Of a stretch of 64,000 nucleotides of DNA, positions 15,563 through 24,865 are shown one piece after another. The first letter of the stretch is position 1. Every line of letters begins with the position of its first letter. The position numbers and the translations under genes were made by a program. The notes below the pieces were generated by a model. That model did not search any database, had not been told where the DNA came from, and worked only from the letters and a program-made list of their open reading frames with translations. The DNA is from Pseudomonas vanderleydeniana (GTDB taxonomy: Bacteria; Pseudomonadota; Gammaproteobacteria; Pseudomonadales; Pseudomonadaceae): NCBI RefSeq assembly GCF_014268755.2, contig NZ_CP077093.1:2530001-2594000 (forward strand), in the 5' to 3' direction.

Positions 15563-16632
15563 GGTTCCTCCTGCTTGCCGATGGCTTCGCTGGCCTGGCC
15601 ATGACCGATCTCGCCCACACGCAGGTTGAACGAGTGCGAATAGGCTCCCGAGCGGGCACTGAGCACAGGGTCGTTCGAGACCTCGATGCCGGCTGGCACT
15701 ATCGAGGGGTCATAGTTGACGTCGCGGCAGGCACCCACGGCCTGCTCGATGACCTGGGTCACCTCCAGTGTGCCAGCCACCACCTGCCGTCGCTGCTGTG
15801 GCCAGGGTTGGGAGGGGTCGTCCACCGGGTCGCCAGGCTGGGCCAGTTGCATCACCAGGTCCCAGTGCAGTGGCTGTTGCGCCAGTTTCTGGCGCATGTC
15901 GTCGAACAGGAAGTCATGGGGCGCCGCTTGCCGCTGCTCGTTGGCGAGCGGCTGGAAGGGCACTTGCGAGCGCATCGACCAGCGCACGGCCTGCCGCTGC
16001 CCCTGGGTGTCGACCAGGTAGAAGGCATTGATGCCGAAGAATTCCACACCCGAGAAGCTGGCGGGCGCCGGAGCCGCTGCCCGCCAGGCGAGGAATTTCT
16101 TCGCCTCCGGGTAGCGTTCCAGGAAGGCTGCCAGGCGCTCGGGGTTCGCTTGCCCGGTCGCCGGATCGGCAGCCGTCGCCTTGAGCATGGCGCTGAATCC
16201 CTCGGCATCGTGGGTGGCGAAGTATGGCTGGTTGTTCAGGGCCATGCGCCATTGCTGCTGGTCGTCGGTGGTCAGCAACAGCGCCATGCTCACCGTGCCG
16301 GTCGAGTTGTCGGCGGCGTGGGGATTGCCCGCGCCGATCGAGAAACGGCCGATGACAGGCACTTCTGCCTGCGTGAAGACCCGCGCCTTTGAGAGTGCTT
16401 GCGCATCCTGGTGATGCCTGAACGTACCGACAAAGCACAGGCCCTTGCCGTGGGCACGGCGAAATCCGGGAGGAAAGGAGGCGGGTGCCTGGCCGACCAG
16501 GCCCTTGCTGGTCGGGCGTGTGCCGATCCAGCCGGCGGTCCAGGCCAATGCACCGGTCAGTGTCGCGGCAATACCGATGATCGCGACAGACGCCAGCCAG
16601 GTGCGTTTTGAGTTGATCTGCAGTTTTGACAT
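15559..16632 (-). CDS. Catalase-family periplasmic peroxidase (SrpA-like)
   Basis: This 357-residue protein is a short heme catalase homologue. It has an N-terminal membrane or signal helix (LASVAIIGIAATLTGALAW), then RRAHGKGLCFVGTF, which carries the catalytic His, and GRFSIGAGNPHAADN, typical of the minimal catalase-related peroxidases. The shortened fold favours peroxidase over catalase activity. ATG 16632 is chosen because the signal helix follows directly. Operon with cytochrome b561, overlapping by ATGA, suggests a membrane-linked quinol peroxidase. Usual catalase length (~480) is not expected for this subfamily. Confidence 0.85.
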   Translation of the reverse strand: MSKLQINSKRTWLASVAIIGIAATLTGALAWTAGWIGTRPTSKGLVGQAPASFPPGFRRAHGKGLCFVGTFRHHQDAQALSKARVFTQAEVPVIGRFSIGAGNPHAADNSTGTVSMALLLTTDDQQQWRMALNNQPYFATHDAEGFSAMLKATAADPATGQANPERLAAFLERYPEAKKFLAWRAAAPAPASFSGVEFFGINAFYLVDTQGQRQAVRWSMRSQVPFQPLANEQRQAAPHDFLFDDMRQKLAQQPLHWDLVMQLAQPGDPVDDPSQPWPQQRRQVVAGTLEVTQVIEQAVGACRDVNYDPSIVPAGIEVSNDPVLSARSGAYSHSFNLRVGEIGHGQASEAIGKQEEP

Positions 16633-16798
16633 CGCTCGTTCCATTGCTCTTGTGGCGGATGGCTGGAGCCGGCCTTGCGAGAAGGGGCGCATCCAGGGCG
16701 GACCCCAGCGTTCCAGAGGGCGATGATATAGAGCTGTGGCGTTGCAGGGGCCTCGCAAGAGTTAACATTTTCGTGAAGGTTGTTCATGCCGATGCCAG

Positions 16799-16823
16799 GG
16801 GGCTCCACTGTTTCAGGAGCCCC
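16799..16823. terminator. Hairpin downstream of the aldehyde dehydrogenase
   Basis: GGGGCTCC and GGAGCCCC pair perfectly around a 9-base loop, about 30 bases beyond the aldehyde dehydrogenase stop codon. It lacks a T tract on the minus strand, so it may act in transcript stability or assisted termination. Confidence 0.5.
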
Positions 16824-16855
16824 AGGGATTTCACTCGGAGACGGCGCGCGGTAAA

Positions 16856-18343
16856 TCAGTACCGGATCATCACCGACTTGAGTTCGGTGTAGTCCTCGAT
16901 GAAGGCATCACCGAACTCGCGTCCGACGCCGGAGGCCTTGTTGCCGCCAAACGGTACGGCAGGGTCGAGCAGGGTGTGCATGTTCACCCACACGGTCCCC
17001 GCATTGACAGCCGGCACCATGCGCAGGGCCTTGCCCAGGTCGTTGGTCCAGAGGCTGGCGCTGAGTCCGTAGGGGGTGTTGTTCATCAGTTCCAGCAGTT
17101 CTTCCTCGGTGTCGTAGGGCAGGAAGGTGGCGATCGGGCCGAAGGTTTCCTCGTTGAGCAGGGTATCGTTGACGCTGTTGGCGAGGATCACGGTGGGCTC
17201 GACATAGCAGCCGGGCCGATCGATCAGCTTGCCGCCGTGGATGATGCTGTTGTTTTCGGCACGGGCCTTGGCGAAGAAACCTTCCAGCTTGAGCTGGTGC
17301 TGGCGGTTGGTGACCGGGCCGAACTCGGTGCGCTCGTCCAGTGGCGAGCCGATGTTCAACTGGCCCAGGCGCTGGGACAGTTTGTCCATGATCGGTTCGA
17401 TCTGCGAGCGGTGGACGAAGAAGCGCTCGGCGGCGGCACAGATCTGCCCGGAATGCAGGAAGCCGGCCTCGATGATGCCGTTGACCGCCTTGTCCAGGTC
17501 TACGTCGCGCAGGAACCCCGCCGAGTTCTTGCCGCCCAGCTCCAGGGTCGCACGGGTCAGGTTGGCGCCCATGGCCGCCTGGCCGACCGCGATGCCGGTC
17601 GGGACCGAGCCGGTGAACGAGACCTTGTCGGTACCGGGGTGTTCGATCAGGCGCTTGCCGACCAGGCCGCCACCGGTCAGGACGTTCAGCGCGCCCGCCG
17701 GCAGGCCGGCCTCGATCGCCAGTTCGGCGATGCGCAGGATGGTCAGCGGGGTGAACTCGCTGGGCTTGATGATGATGCTGCAACCGGTCACCAGCGCCGA
17801 GGCGAGTTTCCAGAGGGCGATCATGGTCGAGAAGTTCCACGGCACGATGCCCACCACCACGCCGACCGGCTCGCGCAGGGTGAACGCGGTGTAGCGCTCG
17901 CCGGCGAAGGAGGGGAGCGACGGGGTGATGGTCTGGCCGCTGATCTTGGTGGCCCAGCCCGCGTAGTAACGCAGGAAGTGCGCCGCCTGGTCGACCTCGA
18001 AGGCCCGTGCCACCTGGATGATCTTGCCCGACTGCAGGGTTTCGATCTGCGCCAGTTCCTCGCGGTTGCGCTCGAGCAGGTCGGCCAGCTTCAGCAGCAC
18101 GTTGCCGCGCACCGCCGGGGCGGTCTGCGACCACTGCCGGAAGCCGCGCCGGGCCGAGTCCACGGCGGCATCGATATCGGCCTGGTCGGCATCGGCGACC
18201 TGGGCAATGACCTGGTCGGTGGCCGGGTTGATCACCTCCAGCGTCCGGCTGGAATGGCTCGGGACGGTGGTACCGTCGATGAACAGGGCAGGGCTTCGGC
18301 GAAGGAAGGCTTCGACTTGGGGCAGCAGCGCGATATCGCTCAT
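16856..18343 (-). CDS. Aldehyde dehydrogenase (phenylacetaldehyde dehydrogenase-like)
   Basis: The 495-residue protein is a classical NAD(P)-dependent aldehyde dehydrogenase: IVPWNFSTMIALWKLASALV, IIKPSEFTP, FTGSVPTG (cofactor), ELGGKNS with general base Glu268, and GQICAAAER with nucleophile Cys302. Overall it reads most like the FeaB/StyD/PeaE group that oxidises phenylacetaldehyde-type aldehydes, and a FeaR-like regulator lies in the same cluster. It would convert the aldehyde released by the FAD oxidase at 26891-28189 into an acid. The porin gene lies 140 bases upstream on the same strand. Confidence 0.85.
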   Translation of the reverse strand: MSDIALLPQVEAFLRRSPALFIDGTTVPSHSSRTLEVINPATDQVIAQVADADQADIDAAVDSARRGFRQWSQTAPAVRGNVLLKLADLLERNREELAQIETLQSGKIIQVARAFEVDQAAHFLRYYAGWATKISGQTITPSLPSFAGERYTAFTLREPVGVVVGIVPWNFSTMIALWKLASALVTGCSIIIKPSEFTPLTILRIAELAIEAGLPAGALNVLTGGGLVGKRLIEHPGTDKVSFTGSVPTGIAVGQAAMGANLTRATLELGGKNSAGFLRDVDLDKAVNGIIEAGFLHSGQICAAAERFFVHRSQIEPIMDKLSQRLGQLNIGSPLDERTEFGPVTNRQHQLKLEGFFAKARAENNSIIHGGKLIDRPGCYVEPTVILANSVNDTLLNEETFGPIATFLPYDTEEELLELMNNTPYGLSASLWTNDLGKALRMVPAVNAGTVWVNMHTLLDPAVPFGGNKASGVGREFGDAFIEDYTELKSVMIRY

Positions 18344-18482
18344 GGGGTTTTCCTGTGGAAACAGCGGAAAAACCCGAGGGTATTGAAGGCCAGCCGGATT
18401 GGCTTGACTGTGCCTGCCCGGCAGTTTGACTGTGGCTGCCGGGCTGGGTGGGGAGCCGCGCAGGCCGCTCCCGGGAGGGGGA

Positions 18483-19811
18483 TCAGAACGGTACGGCGAC
18501 AGTGACCTGGCTGTAGACGTTGGTGCCGTTGCCGCCGACCTGGTTGCCGCCGTTGCTGGCGTCCTTGTCCGGCTTGTACAGCCCCAGCAGCGGGGTGACG
18601 ATCAGGTGTTCGTTCACTGCCCATTCGGCGTACAGGTCCAGCTCGCGGCCGTCCAGGTTCAGCATGTCCTGTTTGTGCAGGGTCTTGTAGTCGAAGAACA
18701 GCACGCCAAGGGTCAGCGGCTCCACCGGCTTGACCTTGAGTGCCACATGCTGGATCGCCGTGTTGGTGTTGAAAGGCCCCGCGTAGTTGGCGGTCACCTC
18801 GCCCTGGAACCAGGTGCCGTAGCCGCGGCTCAGGCCGTTGAACATCGAGTCCCAGTTCTTGGAATAGCGGCTGTAGCGGTAGGTCAGGTCCGGCGACCAG
18901 GGCAGGTCGGCGAAGGTGTAGCCGGCCTCGGTGTACCAGGCCTTTTGCGCACCGGCATCCTTGTCCTGCCAGGCGTACTCGAAGCCGAAGTGGGCGTGCT
19001 CGATACCGGCGTTGCCGGCACCGCGCAGGCTGTAGATGTTCATGCCCTCGCGCTGTTTCTGGAAGTCGCTGGCATAACGGTCGTCGACGCTGATGCCGTG
19101 GATGTAGGTCAGCCCCAGGGTGCCAGGATCGGCAGTGTACTCCAGGGTGCCGGCGGCCATTTCGGTCTTGGCCTGGGCACGGTTGTCGGACTTGATCCAC
19201 ATCACGCTGCCGTGCACGCCTTCCTTGCCGCCCAGGCGCAGGACGGCCGTCTGGTCGAAGGCATGGCGTGCCGCCAGGTAGTAGGCACCGCCGCGATTGA
19301 GTTCGCCGTCGGCCGGACCCTTGCCGAAGTTCAGGCCGTCGTCATTGATGATGAAACCGTCCCCCAGGGTGATGATCTGGCGGCCGAACGAGACGTCCAC
19401 GCCATCCTTGCCGAGCATCGGGAACAGGTCGCCCGAGCGCCAGCCGGCGAAGGCCTCGTCGAACTTGGTGGTGCGCTCGGTGCCGGTGCTCAGGCCGGCC
19501 GGATCGCCGTCGCCCCAGGTCCCGGAGCTGACCAGGTTGGCGGTGCCATAGGCGCTGCCCAGGTTGCCCAGCGTCTGGTCGATGCTCAGGCCATACTTGA
19601 TGAAGCCCTCGCGCCAACTGGATCCACCGCTTCGGCCGTCGTAGTTCTTGCGGCTGTTGAACATCCCGTAGACTGCCAGGAAGTTGCCGGTGACCTTGGT
19701 GTCGCCATCGGCATACAGCTCATAGGCCCCGGCCGACGAGTCGACGAGCAGGAGCGCCATCCCCAGGCCAACGGCCTTGGACAGCGACCGTGTTTTCGGT
19801 GTTTGCTTCAT
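18483..19811 (-). CDS. Outer-membrane porin
   Basis: This 442-residue protein has a signal peptide (AVGLGMALLLVDSSAGAYE) and a beta-barrel body with repeated amphipathic strands and aromatic girdles, ending in VYSQVTVAVPF with a C-terminal Phe as needed for BAM insertion. Start ATG 19811 follows GGGGA with a 9-base spacer. It resembles the porins found in Pseudomonas aromatic-compound clusters, and would bring the substrate across the outer membrane. Substrate inferred only from the adjacent aldehyde dehydrogenase and permease. Confidence 0.85.
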   Translation of the reverse strand: MKQTPKTRSLSKAVGLGMALLLVDSSAGAYELYADGDTKVTGNFLAVYGMFNSRKNYDGRSGGSSWREGFIKYGLSIDQTLGNLGSAYGTANLVSSGTWGDGDPAGLSTGTERTTKFDEAFAGWRSGDLFPMLGKDGVDVSFGRQIITLGDGFIINDDGLNFGKGPADGELNRGGAYYLAARHAFDQTAVLRLGGKEGVHGSVMWIKSDNRAQAKTEMAAGTLEYTADPGTLGLTYIHGISVDDRYASDFQKQREGMNIYSLRGAGNAGIEHAHFGFEYAWQDKDAGAQKAWYTEAGYTFADLPWSPDLTYRYSRYSKNWDSMFNGLSRGYGTWFQGEVTANYAGPFNTNTAIQHVALKVKPVEPLTLGVLFFDYKTLHKQDMLNLDGRELDLYAEWAVNEHLIVTPLLGLYKPDKDASNGGNQVGGNGTNVYSQVTVAVPF

Positions 19812-19935
19812 TATTGTTTTCCCCGATCTTGTTGGACAGCTCACTGAATCGAGTGCGCATTAGGGCGACCGCAAAGGGCAAAGTCTTTCTCCTGCGTGCC
19901 AGATAATTGATCCTGTCGGCCAGGCGTCGTGTCGT

Positions 19936-19966
19936 GGCAGGCAGCAACAAAACCCCCGGCAGACAG
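19936..19966. promoter_or_regulatory. Direct repeats in the porin/permease divergent promoter region
   Basis: GGCAGGCAG (19936-19944) and GGCAGACAG (19958-19966) start 22 bases apart, two helical turns, which is the geometry of AraC/XylS-type activator sites. FeaR, encoded 2.3 kb away, belongs to that family. The 299-base region 19812-20110 between the porin and permease genes has no other feature I can support. Confidence 0.3.
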
Positions 19967-20110
19967 GGGCAAGACGGTCGGGGTGGGAGGGGCGCACAGT
20001 GCCTGGGTACAAGGCGCCGTTTGCTCAGGGACAGGCAGGGAGGGGGATCGCCGACTCCTCGAACGGTTCGCGAAATACACAATAACAATTCGCTTTCGAG
20101 GATCTGCACC

Positions 20111-21610
20111 ATGTCGATCAACGACAGACTCACCGAGCATCTGAAACGTGGCACGGTCGGTTTTCCCACCGCACTGGCCAGCACCATCGGCCTGATCATG
20201 GCCAGCCCGGTCATTCTCACCGCGACCATGGGTTTTGGCATCGGCGGCAGTACCTTCGCCGTGGCCATCCTGATCGCCGTGGTGATGATGCTGGCCCAGG
20301 CGACCACCTTCGCCGAGGCTGCGTCGGTGCTGCCGACCACCGGTTCGGTCTACGACTACATCAACTGCGGCATGGGCCGTTTCTTCGCGATCACCGGGAC
20401 CTTGTCGGCCTACCTGATCGTCCATGTGTTCGCCGGCACCGCGGAAACCATCCTGTCCGGGGTCATGGCGCTGGTGAACTTCGAGCATCTCAATACCCTG
20501 GCCGAGTCGGCTGGCGGTTCCTGGTTGCTGGGCGTGGGCTTCGTCATTGTCTTCGGTATCCTCAACGCCTTTGGCGTCAGCGTGTTCGGCAAGGCCGAGA
20601 TCATCCTGACCTTCGGCATGTGGACCACCCTGATGGTGTTCGGCGTGCTGGGCCTGATCGCCGCGCCGGCGGTCCAGCTCGATGGCTGGTTCGGCGCGTC
20701 GCTGGTGGGGACCGACCCGGTGACGGTGTTGTCACTGGTGGGCATGGCGATGTTCATGTTCGTCGGCTGCGAGTTCGTCACGCCGCTGGCACCGGACCTG
20801 CGCAACTCGGCCAGGGTCATGCCGCGGGCGATGGTGCTCGGCCTGCTCGGTGTCGCGACCTGCATGTTCATCTATGGCGCCGCGATGAAGCGCCAGGTGG
20901 AAAACGTGCTGCTCGATGCCACTGCCGGCGTGCACCTGCTGGATACGCCGATGGCGATTCCACGCTTCGCCGAGCAGGTGATGGGGCATGTCGGTCCGAT
21001 GTGGCTGGGGTTGGGCTTCCTGTTCGCCGGGGCGGCGACCATCAATACGCTGATGGCCGGGGTGCCGCGGATTCTCTACGGCATGGCGGTCGACGGCGCC
21101 TTGCCGAAGGTGTTCACCTACCTGCACCCGCGCTTCAAGACGCCGCTGCTGTGCATCCTGGTGGCGATGCTGATCCCTTGCCTGCATGCGCTGTACCTGG
21201 GCGGCAACACCGACAACATCATGCACCTGGTGCTGGCGGCCGTGTGTGCCTGGAGCTTCGCCTACCTGCTGGTGACGCTGTCGGTGGTGATCCTGCGCAT
21301 CCGTCGTCCGGACCTGCCACGGGCCTATCGTTCGCCGCTGTTCCCGCTGCCGCAGATCGTCTCCAGTGCCGGTATCCTGCTGGGCATGTGGTTCATCACC
21401 CCACCTGGCATGAATCCGGCGGACATCTATATCCCGTTCGGCGTGATGCTGGGGGGCACCGCCGCCTATGCGCTGTTCTGGACGCTGGTGGTGCAACGGG
21501 TCAATCCATTCAAGCCGGCATCGGTGGAAGAGGTGCTGGCCAAGGAGTTCGCCAATGAACCTGGGCAGTCTCACAACGGCTATACCGACCATGCTGCAAA
21601 AGCTGTCTGA
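20111..21610 (+). CDS. APC-superfamily amino acid / amine permease
   Basis: This 499-residue inner-membrane protein has about 12 helices and the APC pattern: GLIMASPVILTATMGFGIGG in helix 1, TTFAEAASVLPTTGSVYDYI in helix 2, and FMFVGCEFVTPLAPDLRN in helix 6. It should take up an amino acid, amine or related substrate by cation symport. ATG 20111, after CGAGGATC, is chosen because it directly precedes the folded protein. The DUF3156-like gene begins within its 3' end, so the two are coupled. It is divergent from the porin and aldehyde dehydrogenase and is probably part of the same uptake and degradation module. Confidence 0.88.
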   Translation: MSINDRLTEHLKRGTVGFPTALASTIGLIMASPVILTATMGFGIGGSTFAVAILIAVVMMLAQATTFAEAASVLPTTGSVYDYINCGMGRFFAITGTLSAYLIVHVFAGTAETILSGVMALVNFEHLNTLAESAGGSWLLGVGFVIVFGILNAFGVSVFGKAEIILTFGMWTTLMVFGVLGLIAAPAVQLDGWFGASLVGTDPVTVLSLVGMAMFMFVGCEFVTPLAPDLRNSARVMPRAMVLGLLGVATCMFIYGAAMKRQVENVLLDATAGVHLLDTPMAIPRFAEQVMGHVGPMWLGLGFLFAGAATINTLMAGVPRILYGMAVDGALPKVFTYLHPRFKTPLLCILVAMLIPCLHALYLGGNTDNIMHLVLAAVCAWSFAYLLVTLSVVILRIRRPDLPRAYRSPLFPLPQIVSSAGILLGMWFITPPGMNPADIYIPFGVMLGGTAAYALFWTLVVQRVNPFKPASVEEVLAKEFANEPGQSHNGYTDHAAKAV

Positions 21611-22172
21611 GCTGTTCGGTGCAGGTCGTGCACCGACCGGCTACCGGCCCGGAGTGACCCTGGAGCATCTGCGCCGTAACCTCGGCGTGAACGGTTTCGA
21701 ACAGAGTGGGCCGGCCAGCGCGCAGGTCAGGCTGGATGATGGGCTGCAACTGGAGGTGCGCGAACGCACCGAGTCGCAGCTGTTCATGCACCTGGTCATG
21801 ACCGAGTTCGTGCTCAGGGTACCCGCCTTGAGTGAGGGCACCGCCTGCTTCGAACTGCACCATGGCGGGGCGATTCGGCGGACCGCTGTTCGCTGTCGGC
21901 AGCGCTCCGGTGACCGTTCGCTGCAGGTCGCACTCGAGGCCGGGTTGCAGCCGGGCAGTGCGCTGCATCAGGCGCTGATGCCGCTGGACTTCAAGCGCCT
22001 GCGTATCGACCTGCAGGACCGGCAGTGGTGCGTGCGGCTGGAGCACATGGGCGGCAGCGAAGTGGTCAACCGGATGCCGGCCTTTCGCCGTTACATCGCC
22101 CTGAGCCGCGAGCAGCGCGACAGCCTGTTCCAGGCGCTGGCCGGGCTGCAGCGACTGTTGCGTACCTGCTGA
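21555..22172 (+). CDS. DUF3156-like protein
   Basis: This 205-residue soluble protein starts inside the end of the permease gene with AAGGAG spaced seven to eight bases from ATG 21555. It has a conserved-looking core (LEHLRRNLGVNGFEQSGPAS, LFMHLVMTEFVLRVPAL) and a C-terminal MPAFRRYIALSREQRDSLFQ. I associate it with the DUF3156 family found beside amino-acid permeases in Pseudomonas; this is from memory. No catalytic motif is visible. It may modulate the permease or be a cytosolic binding protein. Confidence 0.65.
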   Translation: MNLGSLTTAIPTMLQKLSELFGAGRAPTGYRPGVTLEHLRRNLGVNGFEQSGPASAQVRLDDGLQLEVRERTESQLFMHLVMTEFVLRVPALSEGTACFELHHGGAIRRTAVRCRQRSGDRSLQVALEAGLQPGSALHQALMPLDFKRLRIDLQDRQWCVRLEHMGGSEVVNRMPAFRRYIALSREQRDSLFQALAGLQRLLRTC

Positions 22173-22295
22173 TCCCCAGACCGACCTGGCACCTTTAGTG
22201 CTTGTGCAGAGTGGCACTCACGTACTTGTTGCGCCTATATAGATAACATGTTAACTATTGCGCAACAAAAACAAAAAGCCACCATGGAGAGCCCC

Positions 22296-23258
22296 ATGAG
22301 CATCCATCAATCTGTGCCAGACGGTCTGGAAACCTGGAATCGCGACCTGCGTGCCGCCTGTGGTCATTTCGAAACGGAACTGGCCTGCCACCGTGCGCTG
22401 TTCATCGGCGAGGTGTCCGAGTTTTCCCGCGGTGGCTTGCCGCTGGCGACCTTGCGTACCAACGCCGGGATGATCAGGCGTGACCGGCCCAACGCCGATC
22501 ACGACAACGAGCAGGACTGCTTCCTGGTCAGCCAGCGTGGCGGTTATTGCCAGATTACCCAGCATGGCCAGAGCATTCGGCTGGCGCCCGGTGACCTGCT
22601 GCTGATGGACTCGGCGGCGGCCATCGAGATCAGTCCGTTCGGCCTGATCGAACACGTTTCGGTGTCGTTGTCGCGCAGCGAGGTCTGCCGGCAGCTGGGC
22701 GGCCAGTCCAGGACCTTCGGCAAGATTTCCTCGAGCAAGGCCTGCGGGCGGATGCTGCACGTGCTGGTGGACCAGTTGTGCAAGGATGGCGGGGTGGGTG
22801 CCGGCGTGGCCGCCGAAGGCGAGGCGTTGCAGTCGGCTTTCGTGTCGTTGCTCGGTTCGGCGTTCGAAGAAGACCCGGAACCGGGCGAGGACGCCACGCC
22901 GTTGCAGGGCAGCAGCCTGCGCAGCTATGTGCAGAAGGTCATCGACGAGTCGCTGACCCAGCCCGGGCTCAGCCCTGCGGGTCTGGCCAATCGCCTGAAT
23001 ATCTCGGTGCGGCACCTTTACCGGCTGTTCGAGGAGCAGGATGACAGTGTCTGCCGTTATATCCAGCGGGCACGCCTCAAGCGCAGTGCCGATGACCTGA
23101 CCAACCCGCTGTTGCGCAGCGAATCGATCACCTCGATCGCCTACAAGTGGGGCTTCACCGATTCGGCGCACTTCAGTCGTTCGTTCAAGAAGCAGTTCGA
23201 GCTGTCCCCCAAGGACTTCCGCTCCACTCGGCTGCAGCAGGCGCTGGGCGCGGCTTGA
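22296..23258 (+). CDS. feaR: FeaR-like AraC-family regulator
   Basis: At 320 residues this protein has an N-terminal cupin-like sensing region (CFLVSQRGGYCQITQHGQSI, then RLAPGDLLLMDSAAAIEISP) and a C-terminal AraC double helix-turn-helix (GLSPAGLANRLNISVRHLYR; ITSIAYKWGFTDSAHFSRSF). The N-terminal pattern and length fit FeaR, which activates phenylethylamine and tyramine degradation in enterobacteria. GGAGAGCCCC precedes the ATG at 22296. It sits at the centre of a cluster with a matching aldehyde dehydrogenase, permease and FAD amine oxidase, so it is the likely activator. Confidence 0.78.
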   Translation: MSIHQSVPDGLETWNRDLRAACGHFETELACHRALFIGEVSEFSRGGLPLATLRTNAGMIRRDRPNADHDNEQDCFLVSQRGGYCQITQHGQSIRLAPGDLLLMDSAAAIEISPFGLIEHVSVSLSRSEVCRQLGGQSRTFGKISSSKACGRMLHVLVDQLCKDGGVGAGVAAEGEALQSAFVSLLGSAFEEDPEPGEDATPLQGSSLRSYVQKVIDESLTQPGLSPAGLANRLNISVRHLYRLFEEQDDSVCRYIQRARLKRSADDLTNPLLRSESITSIAYKWGFTDSAHFSRSFKKQFELSPKDFRSTRLQQALGAA

Positions 23259-23273
23259 TCGAGCGGACATGAA

Positions 23274-23295
23274 AAAGGGGCTGTTCAGCCCCTTT
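23274..23295. terminator. Bidirectional terminator between feaR and the SDR gene
   Basis: AAAGGGGCTG and CAGCCCCTTT form a perfect 10-base-pair stem with TT at the tip, flanked by A and T tracts. It separates the convergent feaR and SDR genes and should terminate both. Confidence 0.85.
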
Positions 23296-23316
23296 CGCGT
23301 TTCTACAGACACCTGG

Positions 23317-24072
23317 TCAAACTTCCGGCAAGGTCGCTCCTCCATCGACCACCAAGGTCTGTCCGGTGATGTAGGCGGCCAGGTCCGAGGCCAGGAACAG
23401 CATGGCCGAGGCAATGTCCGAAGCCTGGCCCAAGCGTCCCAGCGGCACCCGGCTGGCGATCGCCTCGTTCTGTTGCGCATCGCCCAGGTTGGCCATGGCC
23501 GGCGTGGCGATCATGCCCGGTTCGACCCCGTTGACCCGGACGTTGTCGGCGGCCAGTTCCAGCGCCGCATTGCGGATGAAACCGTTGACCCCGGCCTTGG
23601 ACGCCGCGTAGTGGCTCAGCCCCGGGTAGGCCACCCTCGGGCCGGTGACCGAGGAGGTGACCAGCACGCAGCCCTGGCCCTGGCGACGGAACAGCGGCAG
23701 CGCGGCCTGGGTCAGCCAGAACAGTGCCGAGAGATTGACCGCCAGGGTCCGTTCAAGCACTGCCGGGGTGATCTCGCTGAACGGCGTCAGCGGGAAGTAC
23801 CCGGCGTTGTGCACCAGGATATCCAGCCGGTCCAGTGCCCCGACCAATTTGAACACGGCATTGGCGTCCGCCAGGTCGACGCACACGGCTTCGACCTGGC
23901 AAGCGCTGGCCCGTAGCTCGCGGGCCAGCGCCTGGGCCTGGGGCAGGCGCAGGTCGGCGACCAGTACCTCGGCGCCGCGCAGGGCGAAGGCCTCGACAAT
24001 CGCCCGGCCGATGCCCTGGGCACCACCGGTGACCAGCACACGGCGACCGCTGAAATTCAGGTCTTCAGGCAT
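23317..24072 (-). CDS. Short-chain dehydrogenase/reductase
   Basis: This 251-residue classical SDR has TGGAQGIG (cofactor), NAGYFP, a Ser in VTSSVTGP and YAASK (catalytic Tyr and Lys). It would oxidise a secondary alcohol or reduce a ketone with NAD(P). ATG 24072 lies inside the end of the next SDR gene (24065), so the two are coupled. As the cluster appears to degrade an amine, a hydroxylated side chain would explain two SDRs. Substrate not known. Confidence 0.85.
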   Translation of the reverse strand: MPEDLNFSGRRVLVTGGAQGIGRAIVEAFALRGAEVLVADLRLPQAQALARELRASACQVEAVCVDLADANAVFKLVGALDRLDILVHNAGYFPLTPFSEITPAVLERTLAVNLSALFWLTQAALPLFRRQGQGCVLVTSSVTGPRVAYPGLSHYAASKAGVNGFIRNAALELAADNVRVNGVEPGMIATPAMANLGDAQQNEAIASRVPLGRLGQASDIASAMLFLASDLAAYITGQTLVVDGGATLPEV

Positions 24073-24865
24073 CGGCGGGCTCCCTATGGGCAAAGGCCAG
24101 CGTCGGCACGTCGACGATACTCGAGCCACCGTCGGCGACCAGGGTCGCCCCGGTGATGATCGAGGCGTCGTCGCAGGCCAGGAAGCGGCAGACCCGGGCG
24201 ATTTCCTCGGCGCTGGCCGGGCGGCGCAGCGGCACGTCGGCACAGACCCGGTCATAGGCCTGTTGCAGGGTGTCGCCGTACCGGTCCATCAGCGGCTGCA
24301 TTTCCTGGTCGGCCATTGGCGTGCGTACCCAGCCCGGGCACACGGCATTCACCCGCACGCCGTGGGGGCCGTAGTCCCTGGCGAGGGAGCGGTTGAGGCC
24401 GAGCAGGGCGTGCTTGGCCGTGGTGTAGCCGCAAACCTCCGGACCTGCCGCCAGCGAGGCGATCGAGCCGATCAGGACGATGTTGCCGGCCGTTTCCCGC
24501 AGCAGTGGCAGGCAGGCCCGGGCACTGTAGAAGGCGCTGTCGAGGTTGCTGCGCAATGCCGCCTGCCAGCCCGGCGGGGTGGTCTCGGTGGCGCTGCCCA
24601 GGCCGTGGCCGCCGGCACAGGCCAGCAGCACATCGAGGCGTCCATGGCGTTGGCGGATACGGGCGATGAAGTCCTCCCAGGTATCCGGGCAGGCGGCATC
24701 ACCGATCAGGACCAGGCCACCGGTCTCTGCCGCGATCTGCTCCAGCGGCTCGCGACGCCGGCCGATCAGCACCAGGTTGTCGCCCTGCGCGGCGTAGAGC
24801 CGCGCGCAGGCCGCACCGATGCCGGTGCCGGCACCGGTGATGACGACGGTCCGTGGCTCAGGCAT
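24065..24865 (-). CDS. Short-chain dehydrogenase/reductase
   Basis: This 266-residue SDR carries TGAGTGIG, ACAGGHG in place of the usual NNAG (a slightly unusual structural motif), IGSIAS, and YTTAK with catalytic Tyr and Lys. Its start overlaps the end of the MoaF-like gene by eight bases and its end overlaps the next SDR, making a three-gene coupled unit. It is only distantly like its SDR neighbour, so it probably catalyses another step of the same pathway. Confidence 0.85.
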   Translation of the reverse strand: MPEPRTVVITGAGTGIGAACARLYAAQGDNLVLIGRRREPLEQIAAETGGLVLIGDAACPDTWEDFIARIRQRHGRLDVLLACAGGHGLGSATETTPPGWQAALRSNLDSAFYSARACLPLLRETAGNIVLIGSIASLAAGPEVCGYTTAKHALLGLNRSLARDYGPHGVRVNAVCPGWVRTPMADQEMQPLMDRYGDTLQQAYDRVCADVPLRRPASAEEIARVCRFLACDDASIITGATLVADGGSSIVDVPTLAFAHREPADA

